DNA of 26,236 nucleotides. Source: DAOUBA01 sp034432855. GTDB taxonomy: Bacteria; Chloroflexota; Anaerolineae; B4-G1. The notes under the pieces are model-generated. The model did not search any database. It was not told the origin of the DNA and saw nothing but the letters and a program-made list of their open reading frames with translations. The DNA is taken from assembly GCA_034432855.1 (NCBI GenBank), contig DAOUBA010000070.1, forward strand, positions 1 through 26,236, in the 5' to 3' direction. Both the position numbers and the translations under genes were made by a program. The stretch's first letter is position 1; each line of letters opens with the position of its first letter. Shown one piece after another: positions 15,328 to 22,759 of the stretch.

Positions 15328-16299
15328 CTATTTCCCCAACACTCGCGCCAGTTCCAGCAGTCGCGGATCGAGCGCCTTTTTCTTGCTCACCACATCTGCC
15401 AGGGGAGTGGCGACCACTTCATCTTTGAGCACACCGACCAGGATGCCGTGCTGGCCGCGCGCGATGTATTCCGTCGCTGCGGCGCCCAGCCGGGTGCCCA
15501 GCAGCCGGTCGAAGGCGCCGGGTGCGCCCCCCCGTTGCACATGCCCCAGGATCGTCACCCGCAGGTCGAAGCCCAACCGCTCGCGGTTCTCTTCAAAATA
15601 GTGGGCCATCTTTTCGGCATTGTATTTGGCGCCCTCGGCGACCACGACCAGGGCGTGGGGCTTGCCGCGCTCGTAGGCCGAGCGCAATTCTGCGGCGATC
15701 TCTTCCGGGTCCACCTCCATCTCCGGGATGACGACGGCCTCGGCCCCACCGGCGATGCCGGCCATCAGCGCGAGATACCCGCACTCGCGGCCCATCACCT
15801 CGATCAAGAACGCGCGCTGGTGCGAAGAGGCTGTCACCTTGAGCCGGTCAATCGCCTCCAGCACGATGTTGAGCGCCGTATCTACCCCAATGGTCGGCTC
15901 CGAACCATAGAGGTCGTTGTCTATGGTCGAGGCAATGCCTACTACCGGGAAACCCATTTGAGAAAGGGCATAGGTGCCGGACTGGGAGCCGTTGCCACCG
16001 ATGACGACCAATGCCTCGATGGCCTGTTGGTTGAGAGAACGCAACGCCTGGCAGCGCCCCTCCTCGGTCTTGAATTCAGGGCAGCGGGCGCTGCCCAGGA
16101 TCGTGCCGCCGTGCTGCATGATGCCTCCCACGTCTCGAACACCCAGTGGCCGGAATTTGCCGGCAATGAGGCCAGCATAGCCCTGCAAAACGCCCCAGAC
16201 CTCCCACCCTCTCTCAATCGCGGTGCGCGTTACGGCGCGGATGGCGGCATTCATTCCGGGGGCATCGCCCCCGCTGGTCAGTACAGCAATGCGCTTCAT
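15328..16299 (-). CDS. pfkA: 6-phosphofructokinase with atypical phosphoryl-donor site
   Basis: A 323-residue phosphofructokinase of the PfkA fold, the committed step of glycolysis. Fructose-6-phosphate and catalytic features are present: TSGGDAPGMNAAIRA (8-22), STIDND with the catalytic aspartate (124-129), MGRECGYLA and HVQRGG. The donor site is unusual. The GGDGS motif of ATP enzymes (GGDD in PPi enzymes) reads GGNGS (101-105), and the residue before TIDND, normally Gly (ATP) or Lys (PPi), is Ser124. The glycine argues for ATP, but the donor should be tested, given the H+-pyrophosphatase nearby. Its ATG overlaps the stop of the pseudouridine synthase by four bases (ATGA) and has a GGAGGAGG ribosome site, so it is the last gene of a three-gene operon. 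Confidence 0.92.
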   Translation of the reverse strand: MKRIAVLTSGGDAPGMNAAIRAVTRTAIERGWEVWGVLQGYAGLIAGKFRPLGVRDVGGIMQHGGTILGSARCPEFKTEEGRCQALRSLNQQAIEALVVIGGNGSQSGTYALSQMGFPVVGIASTIDNDLYGSEPTIGVDTALNIVLEAIDRLKVTASSHQRAFLIEVMGRECGYLALMAGIAGGAEAVVIPEMEVDPEEIAAELRSAYERGKPHALVVVAEGAKYNAEKMAHYFEENRERLGFDLRVTILGHVQRGGAPGAFDRLLGTRLGAAATEYIARGQHGILVGVLKDEVVATPLADVVSKKKALDPRLLELARVLGK

Positions 16300-16961
16300 A
16301 CCTCCTCCGTTCTACGGATGCTCTCGACAACCATCTGAAACGATTCGGGGATTGGCGCCTCGACCGTCGCCTCCTCGCCTGTCGGCAGCCGGAAGGTGAT
16401 CGCTTGCGCGTGCAGCATCAGGCGAGGAAACCGGCTTTGTACAGCCCTGTCTCCGTAGCGCGGGTCACCGACAATCGGGTGGCCGATGCTGTAGAGGTGC
16501 ACGCGAATCTGGTGGCGCCGGCCGGTGAGCGGATACACTTCGAGCAGGGTGTAGGAGGCCAGGCGCTCGAGCACCCGAAATTCCGTGACGCTGGGCTTGC
16601 CTTGCCGGTCAACCCCCATACGACCAGAACCGAACCGGCGCAAGGGCCGGTCAACGACGCCACGTGCTTCGGCGATGATCCCGTGTGTCAGTGCCACGTA
16701 GGTCTTGTGCACACCGTGGCTGCTGAACTGGGCGTTCAGGCTTTTGTGCGCTGCGGCATTCCTGGCGAACAGGATCACCCCGCTGGCTTCCTTATCGAGC
16801 CGGTGTACGACGTACAGCCTGCCCGGAGTCCGGAGAGCGAGCAACGAAAGCAGGTTTGCCTCCCCTACGTTCGCAGGAATCGAAGCCAATCCTTCCGGCT
16901 TGTGCACGGCGAGGACGTCATCGTTTTCGAACAGGGTGACGATCTCACGCGAGCAATCCAT
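16296..16961 (-). CDS. RluA-family RNA pseudouridine synthase
   Basis: A 221-residue pseudouridine synthase without an S4 domain. Motifs are VLAVHKPEGLASIPA near the start, the catalytic aspartate in VVHRLDKEASGVILFARN, KTYVALTHG and the C-terminal LTGRRHQIRVHLYSIGHPIVGDPRYG. This places it in the RluA/TruC group; the target (rRNA or tRNA uridine) cannot be told. ATG 16961 is chosen because homology starts there and the frame before it is a non-coding extension over the acyltransferase. The start overlaps the 3' end of the acyltransferase frame by 17 bases, and its stop overlaps the pfkA start, so all three genes are likely co-transcribed. Confidence 0.87.
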   Translation of the reverse strand: MDCSREIVTLFENDDVLAVHKPEGLASIPANVGEANLLSLLALRTPGRLYVVHRLDKEASGVILFARNAAAHKSLNAQFSSHGVHKTYVALTHGIIAEARGVVDRPLRRFGSGRMGVDRQGKPSVTEFRVLERLASYTLLEVYPLTGRRHQIRVHLYSIGHPIVGDPRYGDRAVQSRFPRLMLHAQAITFRLPTGEEATVEAPIPESFQMVVESIRRTEEV

Positions 16962-17639
16962 CTTGCACGTCCAGGTACAGCCGACGTACTCTCTCTTGCA
17001 CCTGCTCGCCGAACCGCCGGATGTCCTCGCGCCGGTTGCCCTGGGCCTGATAGAACATGGCCTCGGTGATCGCGATGACCTTCCTCGCAGCGTGTACGGC
17101 CATCGGGTATACCGGCAGGTGCTGGCCGGTTTCCTTTTGATACAGCCGGCAGAGTTCGACAAAGCCGTAGGCAAAAGCGTGTATCTGGGTCTCCGGATCG
17201 GCCTCCCCTTGCGGGTCCTCCGGAAAGACCAGGAGATTCTTGTTCTGAACCAGCAGCGCCATGCTCTCCCGAAAAGCCCTGCCCGTCCAGTCTCTGTTCC
17301 GCTCTCGACCGGAACGCCCCCCAGTCGCCTGATGAGGGGAACCGAGACCCAAGAGCAAGCCGTGGCGATCGCCAGGCCCAACCGTCCTCTCAGGTGGAGG
17401 ACGGGACAGGCGAATTGCTCATACAGATAACGCGGCGACCGCCGCGAATCCATCAGGTCGGCCTTGACCCACGGGTAGAAGCGGATGGGCAGAGTCAGGA
17501 AGAACAGCAACGGCCCAAGCGTGTTCAGGTGGTTGGCGACGGAGAGAGCCGGGCCGTTGGGGCGCACGTTCTCCAGCCCGATCACGCGATAGTGGAGGAA
17601 CAGGCCTGGGAGTCGCAAGGCTCGGTAGAGTAGGCCCAT
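16945..17639 (-). pseudogene. PlsC-like acyltransferase, split by a frameshift
   Basis: The region encodes a glycerophosphate-acyltransferase-like protein of about 230 residues in two frames. The first frame gives GLENVRPNGPALSVANHLNT, then FYPWVKADLMDSRRSPRYLYEQF, then RLGGVPVESG. The second continues with RAFRESMALLVQNKNLLVFPEDPQGE, then FVELCRLYQKETGQHLPVYPMAV, to the stop at 16945. The switch lies near 17280-17300 and needs a single-base indel. The catalytic H-x4-D box reads NHLNTLG, with Gly for Asp, and the FPEG-x-R-S box reads FPEDPQGE. The protein is therefore either an unusual subfamily or decaying. A sequencing error is an alternative explanation for the frameshift. Its promoter and operon position look intact. 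Confidence 0.7.
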
Positions 17640-17665
17640 TGCATGTCTTCCTCGAAGTCGGCCTC

Positions 17666-17694
17666 AGTGTAGCACAGATTCTGTTTTCAATCAA
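17666..17694 (-). promoter_or_regulatory. Promoter of the acyltransferase-rluA-pfkA operon
   Basis: On the minus strand TTGATT (17694-17689), a 17-base spacer and TACACT (17671-17666) give a start near 17659, about 20 bases before the ATG at 17639. Confidence 0.55.
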
Positions 17695-17716
17695 GGCGTG
17701 CCCGACCCATGCGCAA

Positions 17717-17746
17717 CGAGGCCGGCACCGAATGGTGTCGGCCTCG
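17717..17746 (-). terminator. Hairpin after ssrA, probable terminator
   Basis: A 13-pair stem with one mismatch (CGAGGCCGACACC / GGTGCCGGCCTCG on the minus strand) and an ATTC loop lies just past the tmRNA 3' end. The following TTGC is a poor U-tract, so it may act with Rho, or as an RNA 3'-end stabiliser. Confidence 0.5.
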
Positions 17747-17752
17747 TGCATT

Positions 17753-18173
17753 TGGTGGAGATGGCGGGAATCGAACCCGCGTCCGAAGAATTCGACCAGG
17801 GACTTCTACAAGCCTAGTCGGCCCTTGCATTTCACCCGGGGAGTCGCTGCCGACCGCGCTGCACCCGGGTCTAGCCGATGGGAGCCGAAACTCCCGTCTT
17901 GAGCGCCCTTATCGGCGTCGGGGCGCCGCACGCCGGCTGTTTGACGTCCGGCCCCCGGCCCGCCGGCGCGAGGTCGGGGCGGACGTGACCGGCTTGTGCG
18001 GTCAGTTTGTCCTTAGGCTGGATTAGGCTACCAGCGGGGCAGCCGCATACGCAGCCTGCGGAACGGGAATCCAAGTGTTGGCACTTTGGAATGTGTGCTC
18101 CGTTGTTAACGGGGGCAGAGCGCCCCGGCTTGCCGTCCGTGGTCAGCCTTCCCCGTCGAAGCCTGTCATCCCC
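17753..18173 (-). ncRNA. ssrA: tmRNA (one-piece), trans-translation ribosome rescue
   Basis: The 3' end reads GGTTCGATTCCCGCCATCTCCACCA in two adjoining parts, giving a T-arm and an encoded CCA at 17755-17753. The 5' end starts at GGGGATGACAGGCTTCGACG, and GGGGATG (18173-18167) pairs with CATCTCC to close the tRNA-like acceptor stem. The 421-nt length fits a one-piece bacterial tmRNA. Reading from a GCC resume codon at 18082 gives the tag ANTWIPVPQAAYAAAPLVA, then TAA at 18025-18023. The tag is 19 residues, longer than the common 8-15, and ends PLVA rather than LAA. The resume codon is chosen from the A-N start typical of tags and from the frame being open, so it is probable rather than proved. 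The short frames seen over this region are not genes. Confidence 0.93.
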
Positions 18174-18175
18174 AC

Positions 18176-18228
18176 GGGCGTTCAGTTGAACGCCCTTACA
18201 TTGTAGCATAGTTCTGGCTTGTTGGCAA
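18176..18228 (-). promoter_or_regulatory. ssrA promoter and 5' leader hairpin
   Basis: On the minus strand TTGCCA (18228-18223), a 17-base spacer and TACAAT (18205-18200) form a good promoter. The predicted start falls at the first G of a perfect palindrome, GGGCGTTCA-AC-TGAACGCCC (18195-18176). The precursor would thus begin with a tight hairpin that RNase P must remove three bases upstream of the mature end. Confidence 0.65.
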
Positions 18229-18233
18229 GGCGG

Positions 18234-19565
18234 CTATGCCACGCACAACTCGCGGATGATGTCGCAGGCGATCCGCACGCCCAGTAGCAAGTTCTCGGCG
18301 GAGATGCGCTCGTCAACACCGTGCACGCGGTCAATCTCGTGCGCTTCGAGCACGAATGGCCCCAAGCCGTAGGCGGGGACATTTCGCGCACGCAGGAAGC
18401 GCGAGTCCGTTGCCCCGGCCACCTGGAGTGGGAACACGATGGCGCCCGGCACGTGCCGGGCAAGCGCCTGCCGCACGGCGTCGAAGAATGGCCCTTCGAT
18501 GGGAGAGATGGCGGTGGGAGTGGAGGTCTTGACCGTCTCGACCTTGATGCGCGCGTCGCCGATGGTTCTATCCAGCCAGCGGCGGAACCCGGCAGCGTCC
18601 GTATCCGGCAACAGCCGGCAGTCAATACCCGCCTCTGCCCGCTCCGGGATGACGTTGATCTTGTAGCCGGATTGGAGCATAGTCAGGCTGATCGTGTCGC
18701 GCAACATGGCGTTCAGCATCCTGTTCGCGGCCAGCCGCCGCCCGGCAAGCCGCAGGAGCAGCGGATTGTCAATGTGGCGCAGCAAGAAGGAGACCGGGAA
18801 ACGTTGGCTCCTGGCGATCTCGCAGAACATCGCTGCAGTCACCGGGGTAACCCGCATCGGATGGGGTTTGAGGACGCGGGCGAGGGCGTTGAGCAGTGTC
18901 ACGTTGGCATTGTCGTCGTGGGGCATTGAGCCGTGACCCGCAGAGCCTGAGGCGATCAGGCGCAGGTGCTGGATCTGCTTTTCCGCTACGGCGACGCCGA
19001 ACAAGGGGCGCTCGCCGAACAGTCCCTTGAACCCACCGCCGCCCTCGTCCCACAGCCACTCGGCGTCGAGTGCTTCGGGGTGGTTCTCCGCGAGCCAGCC
19101 CATTCCCTGCGAGCCGCCCATCTCCTCGTCCGGCACAGCCAGGAGCACGACGGGGCGCCGGAAAATCGCCCCCTCGCGCACCAGCCGTTCCAGGGCCAAC
19201 AGGTGCATCACGCCCAGCCCCTTGGTGTCGAGTGTCCCGCGCCCCCAGACGTAGCCCTCGGCCACTTCCCCGCCGAAGGGAGGGCGTGACCACTGTGCGG
19301 GATCGGCGGGCACGACGTCCATGTGGTGGTTCAGCACCAGCGGCTTGAGCGGCTCGCGTCCGGCGATGCGGGCAATCAGCACTGCCCGCCCCGGCGCCGT
19401 CTCGTAGAGCGTGACATCGCGCGTGATGCCCCGCGCGATGATCTGTTCCTTGAGCCAGGTCGCCGCCGCCATCTCATTGCCGGGCGGATTGGTTGTATCG
19501 AACTGCACATAGCGCCTCAAGGTCGCTACAGCGTCTTCACGAACTACCTCCCAAGTGTCTGCCAT
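18234..19565 (-). CDS. M20-family metallohydrolase (peptidase or deacylase)
   Basis: A 443-residue zinc-dependent hydrolase of the M20/ArgE/DapE family. Metal and catalytic residues are all present: His81 and Asp83 in NHHMDVVP, Asp113 in GRGTLDTKG, the Glu147/Glu148 pair in PDEEMGG, WDEGGG near 172-177 and the C-terminal HGVDERIS histidine. The inserted dimerisation domain starts near EKQIQHLRLIASGSAGHGS. The overall wording is closest to the carboxypeptidase or N-acyl-amino-acid hydrolase type rather than DapE, but the substrate is not decidable. ATG 19565 has a strong AGGAGG six bases before it. It shares the strand with the flavin reductase 104 bases upstream, with hairpins between them. 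Confidence 0.88.
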   Translation of the reverse strand: MADTWEVVREDAVATLRRYVQFDTTNPPGNEMAAATWLKEQIIARGITRDVTLYETAPGRAVLIARIAGREPLKPLVLNHHMDVVPADPAQWSRPPFGGEVAEGYVWGRGTLDTKGLGVMHLLALERLVREGAIFRRPVVLLAVPDEEMGGSQGMGWLAENHPEALDAEWLWDEGGGGFKGLFGERPLFGVAVAEKQIQHLRLIASGSAGHGSMPHDDNANVTLLNALARVLKPHPMRVTPVTAAMFCEIARSQRFPVSFLLRHIDNPLLLRLAGRRLAANRMLNAMLRDTISLTMLQSGYKINVIPERAEAGIDCRLLPDTDAAGFRRWLDRTIGDARIKVETVKTSTPTAISPIEGPFFDAVRQALARHVPGAIVFPLQVAGATDSRFLRARNVPAYGLGPFVLEAHEIDRVHGVDERISAENLLLGVRIACDIIRELCVA

Positions 19566-19604
19566 GTTTTTCCTCCTGACCCGGACGAGCCGGAACCGAA
19601 ACGA

Positions 19605-19658
19605 TGTCCACGAAGGTGGACACCCGGCCGGTGGCCCTTTAGAGGTGATTCAATCACC
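19605..19658. repeat. Pair of intergenic hairpins, possibly related to element A
   Basis: TGTCCAC-GAAG-GTGGACA (19605-19622) and GGTGATT-C-AATCACC (19644-19658) lie just after the flavin reductase stop. The segment ACGAAGGTGGACACCCGGCC (19610-19629) matches 16 of 20 bases of element A (8997-9016), suggesting another, shorter family member. Either hairpin could also act as a weak terminator for the flavin reductase. Confidence 0.5.
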
Positions 19659-19669
19659 GATAGGTGTCA

Positions 19670-20236
19670 CTAATCCAGCCCCACCTGCGGCTCCGAGACC
19701 TCGCCGCTCGTGGTGGTGAATTGATTACCGCCCAAGTACAAAAGGGGCGGAGCGGCGACGAGGTCACGCCAGTCTCCGGCCATTGCGCCCTCCTCGGCCG
19801 ATGCCGCCACCACACGTCCGACGACAATGACGTGATCTCCTGCCGGGTACTTGGCCTCCACCTCGCACTCCACGTGCGCCAGCGCCTCGCCAATGGCTGG
19901 GACGTTCACCGCCTGGGTGGGCACCGGAGTCAGGCGCGCCGTGGCGAACTTGTCCACGTCTCGCCCGGAGCAGCGCCCGCAAAAGAGCACCTCGACGGCA
20001 TGCTGATACCCCATCACGTTGACCACGAAGGCCGGGTTCTCCCGAAGCAGTTCGTAGGAGTAACGCTGCGGACGGATGGCAAAGGCCAACAATGGAGGGT
20101 TGACGCTGAGGGGCATGAGCCAGGCGATGGCGACGGCATTGGGCCGGCCATCTTTGCCGGCGCAGGTAACCAGAAACGCGGGCAGCGGATGGATGAGGCG
20201 GGTGAAACCGGACAGGGCGACAGGTTGTTTGCTCAT
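19670..20236 (-). CDS. Flavin reductase-like (FMN-binding split barrel) protein
   Basis: A 188-residue protein of the flavin reductase/DIM6-NTAB family. The family pattern is clear: PAFLVTCAGKDGRPNAVAIAW, then MPLSVNPPLLAFAIRPQRYSYELLRENPAFVVNV, then a late HVIVVGRVVAA strand. Such proteins bind FMN and reduce it for a partner monooxygenase, or act as flavoredoxin-type carriers. No partner is adjacent. ATG 20236 is chosen over the longer frame because AAAGGAG lies six bases before it and the extra 27 codons read into a dispersed repeat. Cysteines at CGRCSG are unusual for simple flavin reductases and recall flavoredoxin-like electron carriers, but this is a weak hint. Confidence 0.85.
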   Translation of the reverse strand: MSKQPVALSGFTRLIHPLPAFLVTCAGKDGRPNAVAIAWLMPLSVNPPLLAFAIRPQRYSYELLRENPAFVVNVMGYQHAVEVLFCGRCSGRDVDKFATARLTPVPTQAVNVPAIGEALAHVECEVEAKYPAGDHVIVVGRVVAASAEEGAMAGDWRDLVAAPPLLYLGGNQFTTTSGEVSEPQVGLD

Positions 20237-20293
20237 CGCGGCTCCTTTGTGTGTGCGGGTTCTGTACCGCCAACGGGCACAGTCTTTCATTTT

Positions 20294-20440
20294 CACCACG
20301 AAGGACACAAAGTACACAAAGGATTCTGGCTAATGCCACCAGGGCCTTACGACGAGCGTCCGTCCGCCCCGATTCGGTTTGGACAGCCCTGCCCATCCAC
20401 AGTACCGTCAACCTTTGTGCCCTTCGTGTCCTTTGTGGTG
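20294..20440. repeat. Non-coding element with 29-base inverted arms
   Basis: The arms CACCACGAAGGACACAAAG... (20294-20322) and the inverted copy at 20412-20440 match at 25 of 29 positions, enclosing about 90 bases with no gene. The arms themselves are built of a repeated AAGGACAC unit. A third partial copy lies at 15301-15314. It has the form of a MITE-like or recombinogenic dispersed repeat. Bases 20441-20551 beyond it show nothing recognisable. Confidence 0.65.
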
Positions 20441-20551
20441 GAAGAATGGTTGACCTGAGCGGCAACTTTGAAAAATGAAACTCTGACCTTGCGAAGTATA
20501 TGTTGTGGCGCCTCATGGTACACCTGTCTTGCAGGCAGTCAAGTCGGGCGC

Positions 20552-20580
20552 TTGCCAAATCGCCCCTTTTCGTGTACCAT
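20552..20580 (+). promoter_or_regulatory. Promoter of the acyl-CoA synthetase, probably near-leaderless
   Basis: TTGCCA (20552-20557), a 17-base spacer and TACCAT (20575-20580) predict a start at about 20587, two bases before the ATG at 20589. No ribosome-binding sequence precedes that ATG. Confidence 0.5.
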
Positions 20581-20588
20581 TGGTCATA

Positions 20589-22691
20589 ATGGCAACGCCA
20601 CTCGACACATTTTTCAACCCCCGCTCGGTCGCCGTCATCGGCGCGTCCCGCGAGCCCGAGAAACTGGGCCACGCGGTGCTTGCCAATCTCAAGGAGGCCG
20701 GTTTCCCGGGACCTCTGTATCCAATCAACCCCAAGGCCGACGAGATCCTGGGGCTGAAAGCCTATCCTACGGTGTTGGACGTTCCCAATCCAATTGATCT
20801 GGCAGTGATCCTCATCCCCTATCGCTTCGTGCCGGCGGTGCTGGAGCAATGCGGCCAGAAGGGCATTCCCTCTGTCGTCGTCATCAGCGCCGGCTTCCGC
20901 GAGGCCGGGCGCGAGGGACTGGAGCGCGAGCGGGAACTGGTCGAGATCGCCCGCAAATACAAGATGCGCTTGATCGGCCCCAACTGCCTGGGGGTGATTG
21001 ACACGGCCACCCCACTCAACGCCTCGTTCGCCGCCGGGATGCCGCCGATGGGGCCGGTCGCCTTCATGTCCCAGTCGGGCGCGCTGGGCACGGCGGTGCT
21101 CGATCTGGCGATGGCCGGGAACATTGGCTTTTCCAAGTTCATCAGCCTGGGCAACAAGGCGGACGTGAGCGAGACCGACCTGCTGGAGGCGTTGAGCGAC
21201 GATCCGGCCTCGAAGGTGATCCTCATCTACGTCGAAGGACTGCCCGACGGCCAGAAATTCATCCGGGTGGCGCAGCAGGTGACGCGCCGTAAGCCGGTGG
21301 TGGCGATCAAGTCCGGCGTGACCGCTTCGGGTTCGCGGGCGGTCTCGTCGCACACCGGCAGCCTGGCCGGCTCGGAAGCGGCGTATAGGGCAGGTTTCGC
21401 GCAGGCCGGTGTGCTCCAGGTCAACTCGATGGAGACGCTGTTCGACTATGCGTTGGCCTTTGCCTACCAGCCGCTCTTGAAAGGCGACCGCATCGGCATC
21501 GTCACCAACGCCGGCGGCCCCGGCATCCTGGCGACCGACGCGCTGGAGCGCGCGAAGATGATCATCCCGCGCCTGGCGGCCGAGACGGTGGAAGCGCTGA
21601 GCCCCAAACTGCCCGGCGAGGCCAGCGTCGCCAATCCGGTGGACGTGTTGGGAGATGCGCCCGCCGAGCGCTACGACGACGCCATCCGCCTGGTGCTGGC
21701 CGATCCGAACGTGGACGGGCTGCTCGTGATCGTCACGCCGCAGGCGGTGACCGAGATCGAGGAGACGGCTCACGTCATCGGGCGTAATGCCCAGGGGTCG
21801 GACAAGCCGGTTCTGGCCTGCTTTATGGGCGAAGCGCGCGTCAAGGCCGGGATCGAGATCCTCCGTCAGTATGGCGTGCCCAATTATCCATACCCCGACC
21901 GGGCGGCGGCGGCGTTGGCGGCGATGAGCGCCTACTGCCGCGAACGGGAGCGGCCGATCACCGGAGTACAGGCTTGTGAAGTCTGCAAGCCGCCTGTGCG
22001 GGCGTTGTTCGAGCGCGTGCGGGCCGAGGGACGTGTGACCATCGGCGACCTGGAAGCGCGCGAGGTGTTGGAAGCCTACGGCTTCCCCATCCCCAAAGCA
22101 CGCCTGGCCAAAACCGCCGAGGAAGCGGTCGAGATCGCCGAAGAGTTCGGCTACCCGGTCGTGCTCAAGATTGCCTCGCCCGATATTCTGCACAAGACCG
22201 ATGTGGGCGGCGTCAGGCTGAACCTGCGCTCGCCTGCCGACGTGCGGGATGCGTTCGACCTGATCGTCTACCGCGCCGGGCGTTATGTGGAAGGGGCGCG
22301 TATCTGGGGCTGCCTGGTACAGCAGATGGTGCCGCCGGGCCGCGAGGTATTGTTGGGTATGACCCGCGACCCGCAGTTCGGGCCGTTGGTGGCCTTCGGC
22401 CTGGGCGGCATCTACGTCGAGGCGCTCAAGGACGTCGCCTTCCGCGTGGCGCCGTTCGGCCGCCAGGAGGCGGAGGAGATGATCCGCGAGATCCGCTCCT
22501 ACGCGCTGCTGGAGGGGGTGCGCGGCGAGCCGCCCGCTGACCACGAAGCGATGGTGGATGCGCTGCTGCGGGTCAGCCAACTGGTCACCGACTTTCCCGA
22601 GATCGTGGAGATGGACATCAATCCGCTGATGGTCTATGACGAGGGACGCGGGGCAGTGGCGCTGGATATGCGGTTGGTGTTGGCGCCGTGA
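20589..22691 (+). CDS. Acetate/acyl-CoA ligase (ADP-forming), alpha-beta fused chain
   Basis: A 700-residue ADP-forming acyl-CoA synthetase that converts acyl-CoA, ADP and Pi to acid, CoA and ATP, giving substrate-level ATP in fermenters. The order is a CoA-binding domain (1-130: FFNPRSVAVIGASREPEKLG), two ligase-CoA domains with the phosphohistidine His255 in SSHTGSLAGSEAA, and a C-terminal ATP-grasp domain from about 480 (ARLAKTAEEAVEIAEEFGYPVVLKIASPDILHKTDVGGVRL; late EMDINPLMVYDEG). Alpha and beta parts form one chain. The substrate acid is unknown. ATG 20589 is chosen over the longer frame from 20505 because homology begins there and a promoter sits immediately upstream. The BioD/DRTGG gene that often partners such enzymes lies beyond the restriction island. 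Confidence 0.92.
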   Translation: MATPLDTFFNPRSVAVIGASREPEKLGHAVLANLKEAGFPGPLYPINPKADEILGLKAYPTVLDVPNPIDLAVILIPYRFVPAVLEQCGQKGIPSVVVISAGFREAGREGLERERELVEIARKYKMRLIGPNCLGVIDTATPLNASFAAGMPPMGPVAFMSQSGALGTAVLDLAMAGNIGFSKFISLGNKADVSETDLLEALSDDPASKVILIYVEGLPDGQKFIRVAQQVTRRKPVVAIKSGVTASGSRAVSSHTGSLAGSEAAYRAGFAQAGVLQVNSMETLFDYALAFAYQPLLKGDRIGIVTNAGGPGILATDALERAKMIIPRLAAETVEALSPKLPGEASVANPVDVLGDAPAERYDDAIRLVLADPNVDGLLVIVTPQAVTEIEETAHVIGRNAQGSDKPVLACFMGEARVKAGIEILRQYGVPNYPYPDRAAAALAAMSAYCRERERPITGVQACEVCKPPVRALFERVRAEGRVTIGDLEAREVLEAYGFPIPKARLAKTAEEAVEIAEEFGYPVVLKIASPDILHKTDVGGVRLNLRSPADVRDAFDLIVYRAGRYVEGARIWGCLVQQMVPPGREVLLGMTRDPQFGPLVAFGLGGIYVEALKDVAFRVAPFGRQEAEEMIREIRSYALLEGVRGEPPADHEAMVDALLRVSQLVTDFPEIVEMDINPLMVYDEGRGAVALDMRLVLAP

Positions 22692-22759
22692 GGTCAGCAC
22701 TTCGTCAGGACGGGCATTTTTCCGAGAGTTCAGCAGCTTTATCAGTGGAGGCCATTTCG

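Noticed and set aside
15323..15339. GGGGATCCTATTTCCCC hairpin as a terminator between the CBS-ACT and pfkA genes
   Set aside because: It is a five-pair stem without a T-run and overlaps the pfkA stop codon; too weak to claim.
17757..17790. A tRNA gene suggested by the GAATCGAACCC sequence
   Set aside because: It is the T-arm of the tmRNA; no anticodon arm of normal size follows, and the acceptor stem partner lies about 400 bases away.
17639..18209. Short open frames on both strands over the ssrA region
   Set aside because: The DNA is explained by a tmRNA with paired ends, promoter and terminator hairpin; the frames have no family match.
19764..22700. Minus-strand open frame of 978 codons opposite the acyl-CoA synthetase
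   Set aside because: It is antisense to a clear enzyme and passes through the inverted repeat; no motif is recognisable.
22688..22759. GTG at 22688 as the methyltransferase start
   Set aside because: It would overlap the ligase stop, has no ribosome site and adds 24 unconvincing residues; GTG 22760 has GTGGAGG at good spacing.
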